Source: Pseudisothecium myosuroides
Taxonomy: Eukaryota > Streptophyta > Bryopsida > Hypnales > Lembophyllaceae
Direction: 5' to 3'
NCBI GenBank assembly: GCA_951799445.1
Contig: OX637290.1
Span: forward strand, 2,482,501-2,546,500
DNA: 64,000 nt
The translations under genes and the position numbers were made by a program. The notes under the pieces are model-generated. The model worked only from the letters and a program-made list of their open reading frames with translations. It was not told where the DNA came from and ran no database searches. How positions within the stretch are numbered: position 1 is the first letter of the stretch; the number at the start of each line of letters is the position of its first letter. Shown here one piece after another: positions 1 through 11,702 of the stretch.

Positions 1-672
1 CTCCCTGAGAGGTCACGTGAAAAATCCCGGCATCTTCCGACTTGCAGAAGAACCTTTTCCGGGTGGTCAACCCTCCTAACTTCCAACGGGAATTTCATGG
101 AAATTACCCAGGTTACAATAAAATCTCACTAAAAATTAGACTAGCTTGTTTTATGTTAATAATGCGCTCCGTAAAGTTTCACAACATTCCGATAGCGGCA
201 AGTACCTGAACCGGCGAGATTCCTCGGGAATTAACCACGTGGCGGGGTCCCCGCCACGTTGACCGGCATTCCGGGACCATACGATGGCGAAACGAAGTCA
301 ACCAAAAGCCCTTCCCGACTCTCTCGCACCTACCGGAGACCCTAGGCTATTCACATTTCTCAAAATAGGAGACCCCTAAGATCTAGGATTTTACCACGAT
401 TTGGTTTTTTTAACTAAATTAGCCTACGATGGGTTTTTGGCCTCGGTATGGGGGGGTAAGGGGGTGTAGGATTAAACACGGCGATCTGGAGCCAACGGCG
501 CAATCTGTTCGGCGATTGGAGCTAATCTCCAAAAGTTAGGATGTTGGTCCAGCATAGATGGTAGAAGTAGATTTTCAGGGATTAGGATGAAAATCTTTGA
601 GGATGAGGATGAAAATCCTCGTTGATAAGGTTACCTTAGAACTCTAGAGGGAGGGGTGAGCCCTTGGAAACC

Positions 673-680
673 TATATAAG
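673..680 (+). promoter_or_regulatory. TATA box of large element copy 1
   Basis: TATATAAG followed after about 20 bases by a CTCTCTCTAGAACACC tract, the usual arrangement of a TATA box with a pyrimidine-rich start region. The second copy has TATATAAAG in the matching place. Confidence 0.55.
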
Positions 681-1129
681 GGCCCCATTTCTCTCTCTAG
701 AACACCCCCAATTCTTGTTTTTGGGTCCGTGGGTCCAAGTTATTTTGGATATTTTGACGTTTGAAGCCAAAAACCTCTATGGTGTTTTTGGAGAACTTTG
801 GGCTCCATTGTTGCTTATTTTCAAGCTTTGAAGGTCCTTGGGGGTCCTTCTACCTTGCTTAGTATACTCTTGGGTGAAGTTTTGGTACCTTGTTGTAAGT
901 AGAGAGCCTCTCTCTCCCTCTTGTGTTGTTTTGTGAAGTTAACGTGTGAGGTTTAGGAGTCCTTTTTGGGGTCTTACACTAATCCTAAAGTCACCCCCCA
1001 CCGTACCTTGGCGATGCCGCTTTGGGGGGCCTTTAGCATGTAAGCTTGGTGTTGTCAAGTGATCTTAACTTGTGTGTTTTCTCCTTGTGTTGTTTCCTAC
1101 ATCCCCTTCTAACCCTCTCCTTGTTGAGT

Positions 1130-1605
1130 GGACCCCCTTGGGGAACGGCAAAGCTTTGGCTTTGTCACGTGTCTTCTTTAAGTGTGTCCCCTCCTACCTT
1201 CTTCTAAAGTCTTCCTCTTTGTGTGGACCCCCCTGGGGAATGGCGAAGCTTTGACTTTGTCCCTACACCAGTCCTATAGCATGTGTTAAAACAAGTCCTA
1301 GACGGCGAAGCTTTGAGCCCATGAAGCATTCCCAGTCTTAAAGTTGGTGTTAAATCCAACCTTGCGGCGGAGCTTTAAACCCCCATCGCTCTTAGTTCCA
1401 AAGTCTAGTTTCCAAGATCTTCTTGGAAAGGTCCAAAGTTTAGCTTCCAAGACGTTAGTATTAGCGTGGGATAGGTATTGTGCGTTCAAAGTTTGGGCAA
1501 GACCAACACCTACACCCGGAATTTTACCCTAGAGTCTAATAGTTTAAAAATCTCGGGCCTCACCCCTCCGAACGGCGAAGCTCTGGCTCTGGCCCTAACC
1601 TTCAA
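1130..1605 (+). repeat. Degenerate direct repeats with GGCGAAGCTTTGG core
   Basis: Variants of a GGGAACGGCRAAGCTTTGGCTTTG unit recur at about 1,140, 1,228, 1,300, 1,362 and 1,575, spaced irregularly and joined by T/C-rich text. Weaker relatives are at 26,290-26,330 in the second copy of the large element. The small reading frames here are by-products of the repeat. Confidence 0.5.
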
Positions 1606-2658
1606 GAAATTCCAGTTTTTATTCTTTGTGTGGGTTCCCCTAAGGGAACCCGGAGGTGGATTTAAGAATTTGGACCAAGCCAGTAGTACCAGCCATACAC
1701 AGCAGCTATACCGCCCGTGGCCCCCAGCAACAGTACCGGCCGTGACCCCAGCCAAGGCCGGCACCCGCCCAGCCGGCACCTTGCCTGGCTCTCCTCGCTG
1801 GTCCTTCATGACTGAACTTTTCCTTCGTGACTGAACTTTCCTTCGTGACTGAAATTCTCTCACATACATAAATGGCTGGAAATTAGTCCAAACCGGGATG
1901 ATACCCTGCGGGGTCCCAACTTTCCCCTTTTTTTTATTTTTTGACAAATTAGGACCTAGTCCAGAAATCAAGTTATAAAGGTAGTTTAGAAATTCAGACA
2001 TAGAGCTAGTTTAGGAGCCCAGTTAGGAAGCTAGTTCAAAAATCAAGCTATAAAGGTAGTTTAGAAATTTAGACATAAGGTTGGTTTAGAAATCAAGTTT
2101 TGAAGCTAGATTAGAGTCCAGATTACAAGCCAGTATACACTCAATTGGGAACCAAAGGGTCACAAATCCAACTTGTAACTGGGAAAAGGGAGGGGGAAGA
2201 AAAGAAGAGTCAACGCCTCCAAATCACACCTGCACACAACCTTGCATATTCCACTCTAACCAACCAAACACGTACACAACTATGGAGGGAGATTAGAGAA
2301 GGAGAGAGGAAGTAAGGAATAAAGGGAGGGAGACGATAAATAGTGACCTAGCCCTAAGAGTAGGTAGGTCTAAGGAGGAAATCTCAAAGAACCCCTTGTG
2401 ACCATTGGAAGAAGGATTAGGATGATACAAAGCAAAATTGTGTAAGAAGATAGTTGGCATCTTAAAAACCTCCTTGGAGTTTGAGACCATAGTGTAAGAC
2501 TCATAAAAGCTTAGGTGGAATAGTACTAGTGTAGAAGGAGAGAAGGAGAAAGAAAAGAAGGGAGGAGAGGAAAGAAGGAGTTAGATCATCAAAAATTGTA
2601 ATATTTTCTAAATAAGCGGTGAGCTCAGAGAAAATCCAAAATAAAACCAAAGACTACC

Positions 2659-2721
2659 ATGGAGCGTGAGGATGTATACGTGGACGTGGACGAAGTTATT
2701 TCCGAAACCAGTAGTGAAAAG
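2659..2721 (+). CDS. Short first coding exon of large element copy 1 (21 codons, then splice donor)
   Basis: An ATG opens a 21-codon acidic stretch (MEREDVYVDVDEVISE...) ending exactly at AAAG|GTGAGT, a strong phase-0 splice donor. The second copy has an ATG exon of 27 codons, also acidic, ending at GAG|GTATGT in phase 0. The matching position, phase and charge suggest a real leader exon; the downstream exon was not found. Sequence divergence between the two is high. Confidence 0.4.
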
Positions 2722-4080
2722 GTGAGTTTTTGATTTAATCTTTGATGTTTCTCCCTAATTAGCATTTATTTTCCTAATCAGCCCTTAAAGCGTGATTAGC
2801 ATCCAAGATTAGTTCAAATTAGAAGTTTAGATTCAAAAAGTTATAGATTAGGGATAGAGGTTTCCAAAAACATATTACACTTAGGATTTGGCTTTAAATC
2901 GACCGCGTTAGGCTAAGTTAAGCGGTAGGGGGTAGGACGGAGGAATTTTGAGTAAAATTCATCTAAAAGGAACCATGGACGGAACTTAGGGGTTTAAATT
3001 AGAAAGAGAATTTAGGATTAAAATTAGGGATTAATTAGCGGTTAGATTTAGAATCAATTTACATTTTTTATTTCTTAAAGTTAAAATTCTAAGGTCAAAA
3101 TCTAGAGTTAACTTTGGGAAGTTAAAAAGTAGAATTAATTTGGAAGTTTAACTTAGGGGGTTAAAATTTCCAGTGAAACCTTAGGGTAGTTTAGAAAAGG
3201 AAGTTAGGGTTAATTAGGAGTAAAAAACCCGAGTAAGAAGTAGAAATTAAAAGTAAAAACTTTAGACTAAATTTAGGAGGTAGAAATTACGAGTAGAAAT
3301 AGGAGTTAGATCTTGAAGTTAGAAATTCGAAATTAGAGTGAATGTTAGAAGTCAAAAGCTAGAGTAAAATTTAGAAGTAAAACTTGGAGTAACATTTAGA
3401 GTTAATCTAGGATTAAAATGATAGGATTAAATTTAGAAGTAGAAAGTCAAAAGCCTAAAGTCAAAAGTTAAGATTAAATTTAAAGGTTAACCTTTAGAGT
3501 CAATTGGGAAGTAAAAAGTTAGAGTAAAAATCTAAAGTGAAAAGTGAAAAGTTATAGTTAGATTTAGAGGGTAAATCTTAGAGTTAGTTGGAAGTAGAAA
3601 AATCTAGAGTCAAAGTGAAAATGTAGAGTCAAACCTAGAGGTTAAAATTTGGGATTAATTTTAGAAGTAAAAATTTAGAGTTAAAAGTCAAAACCTAGAG
3701 TTATACGTAGAAGGTAAATTTAGAATAAAATAGGGAAGTGAAAACTTGAAGTTAAAGTCAAAACATAGAGTTAACTTTAGAAGGTAAATTTTAGAGTTAG
3801 TTTAGGAGTAAAAACTTGAAGTTAAAGTCAAAACATAGAGTTAACTCTAGAAGGCAAATTTTAGAGTTAGTTTAGGAGTAAAAACTTGGAGTCAAAAGTC
3901 AAAACAAAGTCAAACGGTAGCATTAAATTTTGAAGTTAAATTCTCTAATTAGTTTGGGAAGCTAAAAACCTAGAGTACACTTAGAAGTTAAAAGTTAGAG
4001 TAAGAGTTGAAACTTTAGGGATAACTTTTAAAAGTAGAACTTCTAGGTGGAGTTTGAAAAACCCAAGATAGCCTTAGAGG
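2722..4080 (+). repeat. Cytosine-poor degenerate tandem tract
   Basis: Long run of loosely repeated words such as TTAGAGTTAAAA, AAGTCAAAACCTAGAG and TTAGAAGTAAA. On the plus strand C is scarce (about 5 of 60 in a sampled row) while G is about three times commoner. A near-duplicate segment occurs around 3,745 and 3,805 (AAACTTGAAGTTAAAGTC). It begins at the splice donor, so it may be an intron of the large element. Confidence 0.5.
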
Positions 4081-4345
4081 TTCATGGAAGGAACATAGGG
4101 GTTCTCCTTTTTACGTAGTTAGGGACGTTAGAAATGACGCCAACTATCCAGTCTACCCCCGACATAGGATAGATAGTTAGGGAATTAGAATTTCACCATC
4201 ACTCTAAGCATTGCAGTTAACTTGTGAGTCACTACATGCATTCTAATTATTCGTTGCCATCCACAACACTTAGGAAACGTTAGCAAAAAAGATCCATTGC
4301 TTGGAAGGCACAGTGGACCGCGCTCACATCACCCCCATATATTAA

Positions 4346-5149
4346 AAATGTGGATAAAGGCATAGAACCTGGTCGGTGTTCGCTCTATTACCAAGGGTGG
4401 GTAATCTAGCGCCCACAATATCTAACTTGCAGACAAGACAGGATCGCCATTGAAATTGGATACCGCTTACTTGCTTACCTGATAAGGTAAAATAGCCCAT
4501 CATGGTCAAAATTAGCAATTTGTCCACATACCATTGGTGAAATTTTAAAAAAAATTCTTCACATAAAGACAAATGCGAGAAACAAAAAGAATAGTTGAAA
4601 TTATATTTTTTTGACAAAGTATGAATTAGCTATGAATTTTTGAAGGTTCAGACCCAAAAGAGTCTCTAGATTACTCCATAATCAACAAAAACTATATCCA
4701 TAATGCTCACCTTACTCACCTAAAGCATTCACAATTTTTTTTTAATGTGGAAGGTCTTAAAAAAGTTGGTTTCTACAATGATTTCCACTGAAAAAGCTGG
4801 ATGTTCCTAATGAGGTTACTAATCACTCCATTAGTGTCAAGTGAAACATTGATTGTGGCCCAAAAGCTCACAAATTGAAAATAACCGCCATGGGATCATT
4901 CCTTAGGTGTCCATCATGGGTCATTTGACCATGATGGGTTGTTTTACTTTAATACGTAGGAACTGTAGAAATATTAGAATCCTTCCGCCACAAACTATAG
5001 ACCAGTGAAAGACAAGATTCAAAATCAAATTATTGACACAAAGCATGACGATCTAATTACATTGTCATCACAAATGCATACACCATGAACAATTAATAAT
5101 GGCATGCATTATGCACTTGCATATTGGGAAGGCTAAGAATGCTATAATC
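4346..5149. other. Intergenic, no recognisable feature
   Basis: A+T-rich single-copy-looking DNA. I see no reading frame with family resemblance and no terminal repeats. Confidence 0.4.
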
Positions 5150-6545
5150 CCAAAATGCCCAAGACTTTTTTTGAGCTTCTTCGAATTTGCTTTAAATTGA
5201 ACAAAAAGGCAACATTTTGATAAGTTTTATCAATTCTTTTTGAATTGTAACCGTACAAATTCAAACTAGATATGCTAGAGGTCACATGCAAAAAGAAAAC
5301 ACAACAATAGGGTGACTGCAAGAAACTCTTGTCCTATTTCTTGTCCCCTTGCCCTCAAAAACTGGCTTTTTGCTCATAACTTTTGCATTGTTTGTCCATT
5401 TGGCATGAAATTTGGAATAAAGGTAGATGCTAAAGTTTCAGACCTTGAGTAATTTTTTCAAATTTTTTCAAATTAGTTTACTATTTTTAACTTGCCCCCA
5501 ATTGGGTGTCTACCTTAGCCATTTTGGGGGGTTTTAGTCCTATTTTTGATCCAAAAATGCAAATTTGAAGCCACAAATTGGACATGTTGGAGGTCTACTA
5601 ACATTACAAGGGCTGACGATGAGTTTTTATAAAAATAGCAACATGTTGATTTCACACATGGGGTCAAAGTTACCTTCCTTTGCGCGAAAGCCACGAAGAG
5701 GGAAAATTTTTCTTTCATGAATTTTTTGGTGCAATGTGAGTGCAGTCTTGTCTAGCAAAATATCTTTTTTTATGAATTTTTTTTGAATTTTTTTTGAATT
5801 ACTAAAAATGAAAAACTCCATAGACCCTTTTCTGCTATTTTTTGCTCCCAGTGGCTTCTATAGTACTCCGTAGTAGTCGGTAGTACTGCATAGTACAACA
5901 TAGTACTAAATCGACGGTCTAGATCTGCAGGCGCCTAGGATCAACGGTTCAAATCTGTCGAGGCGCTGCTAATACACAGTACTGGTAGTACTGCCTGTCC
6001 TACGGTCGAAAAACGCAGTTTTGAAGGAAAAACGTGAAGTGTTTCTTGCAACTACCCAATATCACTTATGGATTGAAAGATTATAATATTTGATCATGAG
6101 GGTGTTCAAATTGTAAAACGATTGGAAGTCTTGAATCTTCTTTGCACATGTCAAACCTAATCAATTGATTACCAAAAATATATGAACTTAGAAGGCATAA
6201 TATGCATGACCCCAATCAATTCATAGCTCCTCAAAATCAACTCTACAACTTTTTTAAATGAATTTTTAATGTGATTTTTTTTGCAAGATTTAGTGTATTT
6301 GAAGCTCATTTCCAAGAGCTCTCAATACTAAAACATCAAGATTTACAATGGACATCCTTGCACGAAATTTGGAATAGAAAAATCATAATCATTTATTTTT
6401 TAAATTGGATTTTTAATGCTAAAACTAGACTTCAAAAAGATTTTTACAAAAACATAAAATACTAAAAACAATATTTTATATGGTTTTATTTAACTTCAAA
6501 GTTTTATTGACACCCAAATTTGATGCCTTCCGCGGCATTTAGGGG
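5150..6545 (+). mobile_element. TTAA-type miniature element, family 2, copy 1, split by a later insertion
   Basis: The left end reads AATGCCCAAGACTTTTTTTG and the right end GCCTTCCGCGGCATTTAGGGG, matching the ends of the copies at 55,113 (TTAACCCCTAAATGCCCAAGG) and 15,433 (GGGCATTTTAGGGGTTAA). The flanking TTAA has decayed. Without the 748-bp element inserted at 5,310-6,057 it would be about 650 bp. It has no coding capacity and is a piggyBac-like MITE by its TTAA plus CCCC ends. Confidence 0.6.
5310..6057. mobile_element. Terminal-inverted-repeat MITE, GGGTGATTGCAAG family, copy A
   Basis: The left end GGGTGACTGCAAGAAACTCT and right end GTGTTTCTTGCAACTACCC are inverted repeats, flanked by AATA on both sides. 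The related sequence at 55,280 has a single AATA at the same place, giving an inferred empty site. The interior (5,860-5,990) holds many TAGTAC words. It was inserted into the family 2 TTAA element, so it is the younger of the two. Confidence 0.75.
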
Positions 6546-6604
6546 ACAAAGTAAAAAAAACCTCAACAATGCACAAGGCACAATACATTTTAGCATCCTT
6601 TTGC

Positions 6605-9571
6605 CTAGTCAAGACAAGCTTTTCCCAGCCCTTTGGGCATTTTGCAAGTTCCACAATCTTCTAGATCTTTTGAATTGTAGTAGTGAGGCGCAATCTCCTT
6701 TAACCATTCTGGCTTGATCTCAATGACTTGTCGCATATACTCCTTTGTTGTCATAACCAACTCATGGTACAAAATCAATCTAGGCGGTAAAACCTGAAAG
6801 AAACCTGAACTCGGATGTATGTTCACTGTTTGATGGTTCTTTATTGTATGGTAGCTTCCATTATTTTGAAGTTTTGCAATGTGAAAGAAAAACCCAGATG
6901 TGATGGCTTTTCGTATGTTATTTAGTTCATTGGGATTGGAAGTAGCATCAATCTCCGCTTCTTTAAGAAGTCCTTTCAATTGGTCTCTGATCTCACGAGC
7001 TCTCTTCATACTACGCACTTGGATGTAATTTTCATAGCACCACTGAGTTGAATAATTCATTTCCTTCCAAGCATCATAAACCTTCATCAGAGCAATATGA
7101 TCTCCAACGTTCCCTGCATGGAAGTTCATATGTGCATTATCAGCATACACAAGTTGCTTGTCCTTAGGACGGTAGAAAATGGAGTTTTCAATAGATAGCA
7201 TGGCACAAATGGTGACGATCTCCTCCGAGCATTTATATTTATCAGAAGCAACTAACATCTTGGACAACTTTGGGTCCATTGGAAATTTTGCCATCCGCTT
7301 GCCCATTTTTGTTAATTCTCTTCTATCATTCAATGCACCTAGTGCATAAAGGTCCTCTAAAGCCCTAACAAGCATCTCCACTGGAGGATGGTCCATAAAG
7401 TCAAAGTTAAAGACATCATGAATGCCCATATTCTTCAACAAAAGTACAACATTTCCCAAATTTGTCCTTTGGATCTCAGGAATTGTGTTCTCATCCATCT
7501 CATTTTGGAACGACCATGTAGTGTATAGACGATAACATTTTCCAACCGATGTACGCCCAACTCGACCCGTACGTTGTTGGGCTGCTGCTTGAGATACATA
7601 AGTGATATCTAGAGATTCCATACTAGTTCGAGGACTATATCTTTTCTGTTTACAATAACCGGGGTCAATTACATATTTAATACCATCAATAGTCAAAGAT
7701 GTCTCTGCAATGTTTGTAGCCAATACAACCTTTCTAGAGCCTTTGGGTGTTTTCTCAAATACCTTTGCTTGCATGTCAGGTGGAAGATTTCTATAAATAG
7801 GACAAATAATCATTTCTGCTATTTTAGAGCCCAAACCTCGTGTTCGGTATTTCAAACTCTTCTCCGCTCTCTCAATCTCCTCTTGACCGGTGAGGAATAC
7901 CAAAACATCCCCAGGTGGTTGCTTCACATGAATCTCAAGAATTTTAATTATAGCTGCCTCTACATAATCAGATTCAGGAACTTTTGTATATATAATATCC
8001 ACGGGAAATTGTCGTCCTGGAATGCGAAAAATTGGAGCTTCGTCAAAATATTTAGAAAACTTTTGAGCATCAAGAGTTGCACTCGAGATTATCAACTTGA
8101 AGTCTGGTCGAGATCTTGTAAGGTCCTTAACTAAACCAAATAGAATATCAGTTGATAATGTCCGTTCATGTGCCTCATCGACCATCATAACACTATAGCT
8201 AGCAAGGTTTCCATCACCCAAAAACTCGCGTAGAAGCATTCCATCAGTCATATACTTCAACACTGTTGTGTTTGATGTACAATCCTCAAATCGTATCGAG
8301 TATCCGACCTCATGGCCAAGTTTAACGCCCATTTCTTGGGCGACTCGTGCGGAAACATTTATAGCTGCAACCCTTCGAGGTTGTGTGCAACCAATCTTTC
8401 CTTGCTTGCTATATCCAGCTTCATGAAGATATTGAGGAATTTGGGTGGTCTTTCCAGACCCAGTCTCCCCTTCTATCACAAGGATCTGATGTTCCTTGAT
8501 TGCATCTAAGAGCTGCTCTCGATACGCATATATAGGTAAAGACTTGCGATCCTCCAATAGCCTTTGATGCAAAAATTTTGCAACTAAAATTCTTTCTTTC
8601 TTCTTGTAATTTGCATCCTTGTAAACCTTGTCCCTAGCAAGTGTAGTAGCCTGGATAAAATCAATTTGATCCTCAAAAACGTATTCATAGTCATCATCCT
8701 TCTTTTTGTCAGGGGCTCCAAACTTCAATGTTGCTTTGTCTATCTGATGTTTTTCCCAAGCTTCTTGTTGGGTGAAGTTATGGGCTTTCTCCTCACCTTC
8801 AACATCCATATACCGTTCTAGAGCAATAGCAAATCTTTTTTTTTGTGTGACTCTATTTTCCTTGTCATACACTTCAGGCATGTGATACCCGACGCTATTG
8901 TCGGCCTCTTTTGCGTGTTGTTTTGCTCGTAGATTGTAAACTTCTTTCTTGTACTTGTATTCCACCTGCTCTGTGGCTGTCAAAGTCATTCCTCCAAACA
9001 AATGCGCTTCGTCCATCAACTCATCCTCTAACTCCTGCAGTTTCATGGCTTCCCTCTTTTTCAAATACTCCTCTCTAGAAGAATTCCGTAGAATAGAAAT
9101 AAGTTCTTTTTGGTCCTGAGTCTCACATCATTTTCTTGTCTCCTCTTCTTGTTTTTTGGAGAGCTTGAACTTGCGCTTGAACTTCTTGGTAGAAGAAGTA
9201 TCTTTTTCATAAAGTTGTCCTTCCAGCTCCTCTTTCTCCCGTTGGTCCTGCTCTTTGTCTCTTTCTTGTTCCACCTCTTTCTTTGCATTTGATTCTAGTC
9301 TAGTGCGTTTGCTCCGACCTCTTTCAATGACAATTTCTTCATCCTCGTTCACAACTTCTTCTTCCCGTTTTCTTCGAAGATTTTTCTTATGTTTTCTCTC
9401 TTTCTTCTTTTTGTTTTCAGCCACTTCTTTCACTATTGCAACCTCTTCGTCATCATTTGCATCCAAAAGTTGATATTGTTGTTGTTTTTTAAAAAAAGCT
9501 ATAGCCTCTTTTTCAGATTTTCTATATGCCTCATTAGTTGCCTTCATGGCCGCAATTCCTATTTGTGCCAT
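6605..9571 (-). pseudogene. DHX16: Intronless PRP2/DHX16-type DEAH-box pre-mRNA splicing helicase copy with one in-frame stop
   Basis: PRP2/DHX16 drives the spliceosome into its catalytic state by ATP-dependent remodelling. One frame reads 819 codons from 9,064 to a TAG at 6,605, after the usual C-terminal end ([16 protein letters not shown]). Numbered from 9,064: Walker A GETGSGKT 199-206, DEAH 296-299, SAT 328-330, TGQEE 392-396, [11 protein letters not shown] 451-461 and motif [10 protein letters not shown] 497-504, where the family has QRAGRAGR. The same frame continues upstream from 9,127 to 9,571 with recognisable N-terminal text (DQREKEELE, LSKKQEEE) but has TGA at 9,128-9,130 where the family has Arg or a similar residue. 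The first roughly 60-100 family residues are missing, replaced by an (AAT/AAC) tract. Plant members normally have many introns, so a 5'-truncated retrocopy is likely. Whether it makes protein from an internal start is unknown. Confidence 0.8.
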
Positions 9572-9589
9572 GGCCGTAAACCCTTGCAA

Positions 9590-9740
9590 CAAAAAGAATA
9601 ACAACAACAAAAGCTCCAAAAGCTGCAACACTAACAACAACGTAGACTCTGAATGATAATAACAACAATAATAATAAATAATAATAAATTAATAACAAAA
9701 ATAAACTAATAAATAAATAACAATAATAAAATAATAACAA
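9590..9740. repeat. AAT/AAC microsatellite at the truncated end of the helicase copy
   Basis: Dense AATAAT and AACAAC runs lie directly at the point where helicase homology stops. The hydrophobic Leu/Tyr-rich peptides that read out of it on the minus strand are artefacts of the repeat. Confidence 0.75.
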
Positions 9741-9789
9741 CCATGCTTCTTCTTATATAAGAAAGGAAAAGACTTCTACTTTTATTTCT

Positions 9790-10060
9790 ACTAGTGTAGC
9801 CTTGTGCCATTGGCCCAAAGTAAAAGACAATGAAATCCCATGTTCCCAAAGTAAAAGATAAATTAATTCAAAAAATAACTCAAAAATCCATACCTTTCAC
9901 ACCGTATTAGTCCAAATGCTACAAAACAAAGTCCATACACCTTTCTTTGCAAAAAACTTCCTAACAATACCAAGAATGCGACTAAAGGACCCATGGTTTT
10001 GGAGATCTCACAATCGATTGTTTTGATGGCAAAAAATCAAAACAAAACAAACAACTTTAT
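9790..10060 (+). repeat. Dispersed repeat family 6, copy 1
   Basis: Contains TTTCACACCGTATTAGTCC, GCTACAAAACAAAGTCCA, CAATACCAAGAATGCGACT and GATCTCAC, in the same order as at 29,440, 53,690 and 54,870. There is no coding potential and no terminal repeat was seen. A further partial start (GACTAGTGTACCCTGTACC) follows at 10,070. Confidence 0.6.
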
Positions 10061-11702
10061 TTGAGGTATAGACTAGTGTACCCTGTACCATTGCTACAAC
10101 CAATATAAAATTAGAAACAAGACATGTGGGCCCTAGAGAATCACCTACAAAAACAATATTGTATGTCTACATCAATAAAATGTTTCCCCCAACATGTAGA
10201 TGGGGATTATTCTTAGGGCTTAGGTGTTTCTTTTCTAATGGATTTAGACCGTCGTAATATATGTCTAAGGTGCTGAAAAGACGGCTAGTTTAAGGTTTGG
10301 AACTTGTCCCTTGCTAGATAACAATTCCTTGATAGTTCATTAATATTAAACCATATTTTTTTTAGTTTTGAAAAGATAACTAAGTGATCTTTTTTTATAC
10401 AAGGAGCCATTGGATTTATGATGTGCAATGTGAACTCAAAAAGAGATGGTTAAATAAATTAAGAGGAAAAAAAGATTTATAGAAAAATAAAGTTGAAATC
10501 ACTTATTGGTATTGGAATAGATTTTTTGTAAAGTAGATATTCCATTCTATTGTATGTATATATAAATATTTGAGTGTGCAACATTGATATTAAAAGCGTA
10601 AATACTAATATCTATTATATAAATGGATCAATTATAATTGTGCTTTGAACCCTTGTAGTTGTTGATGGAAAATGGTAGTGGGTTTGAATAATCTTTTAAT
10701 TCCAAATTTTCATCTATATTTTCAATATGAGAGTATGTGGAATCTGTAGGTTTACCACACTACAGAACTTCTATTATCATTCCCAGCATGCAAACAATCA
10801 ATTTTGTGGAGAGAATTTTAAAGCAAGATGTGTACGGTATGGGATAGCGAATTTCTTTATGTCAAGATATACTACTAATAAGCCCTTTTTTTTACTTTTT
10901 GAGAAAGTGCCAAGATGGCAATCACTTAAAATTGGGTGAAGCATTGTATTTCTACATTCATCCATCTTTGGGACCAAAGAGCACTTTTCAATCATATTCA
11001 TGCACTTTTCATCCATATTTTTAATAAAAAATTAAAAAAATTTGGCAAAAAAAAGATTACTTGTATTTGGCAAAAATAGACATTTATTTTGAAATGGTGT
11101 AATCTAGCCCCATGGTGCCAAAAAAAAAGGGGCGCTACTAACATGAGCGGGCTAATAAGTTGTTAGGCAAGCTTATGGTTCTAGAACTGTAGCATTTGAC
11201 CATCCATTTGTAATTTCATCCTAATACTCTTGTAACTTAGACCCAGTGTTCTCATCAGTGTCACGACGTTGCTTTTCAAATGGAGAAGCATCCATGCACT
11301 TCATTCCATGCCCTTTCTAATACAAGAGATTATTGATTGCTACTTGTATGCTATCAGATTAAAAAAAATACAAAATAGAATGTACTATATACCTTCTTTT
11401 CTTCAAATGAAGGTGTAAAAGGTTGTTTTTTGACTAGGAGAGACTTGAAATGATTATTATTGCGGTCAGCTTCTTTTCTAGCTACTTCCCATACTACCTT
11501 GACAATTGATCAACCATAAATTATCAAGAACTATTCTTTGCAGGTCAAATTTTTGAGACACACAATACCGACAAGAGACAGAATGTTGGACCATTTGAAA
11601 TTATTATTAGTACTTCATTACTTTATGTTCTATCATCCACTACAATTTTGTGTACAAATGAACTAAAAAGAATGATTAAGACAAAAGTCATGAACTAGGA
11701 AT
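10061..11702. other. Intergenic, no gene recognised
   Basis: A+T-rich sequence with short open frames only. Apart from the partial repeat start at 10,070 I see no repeat ends, RNA genes or protein similarity. Confidence 0.4.

Larger units (their letters stand above)
1..4345 (+). repeat. Large dispersed element, copy 1 (left end outside window), retroelement-like
   Basis: This stretch is collinear with 24.7-29.3 kb on the same strand. Shared landmarks in the same order are: a block ending AAAATCTCACTAAAAATTA (about 124 here, 24,886 there), a TATA box, a leader with CTCTCT runs, GGCGAAGCTTTGG-type repeats, a short ATG exon with a splice donor, an A/G-rich tract, and TCCATTGCTTGGAAGGCA (about 4,291 here, 29,069 there). 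No gag, reverse transcriptase or integrase reading frame is visible. It could be a long LTR, an LTR element lacking its coding part, or a gene-like repeat. Only one copy of each landmark is present, so paired LTRs cannot be shown. Confidence 0.55.

Noticed and set aside
1510..2001. 163-codon frame on the minus strand as a gene
   Set aside because: It overlaps the GGCGAAGCTTTGG repeat zone, has low-complexity content and no family resemblance.
1..4345. Paired LTRs of one retrotransposon with 24.7-29.3 kb as the other LTR
   Set aside because: The two copies are too diverged, and the DNA between holds unrelated genes and elements rather than gag-pol.
9128..9130. Intron or frameshift at the helicase N-terminal break
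   Set aside because: The reading frame is identical on both sides, and the family alignment runs straight through with no extra sequence, so a single stop codon explains it.
9110..9740. Hydrophobic frames opposite or upstream of the helicase
   Set aside because: They are antisense shadows of the Lys/Glu-rich helicase N-terminus or products of the AAT/AAC microsatellite.
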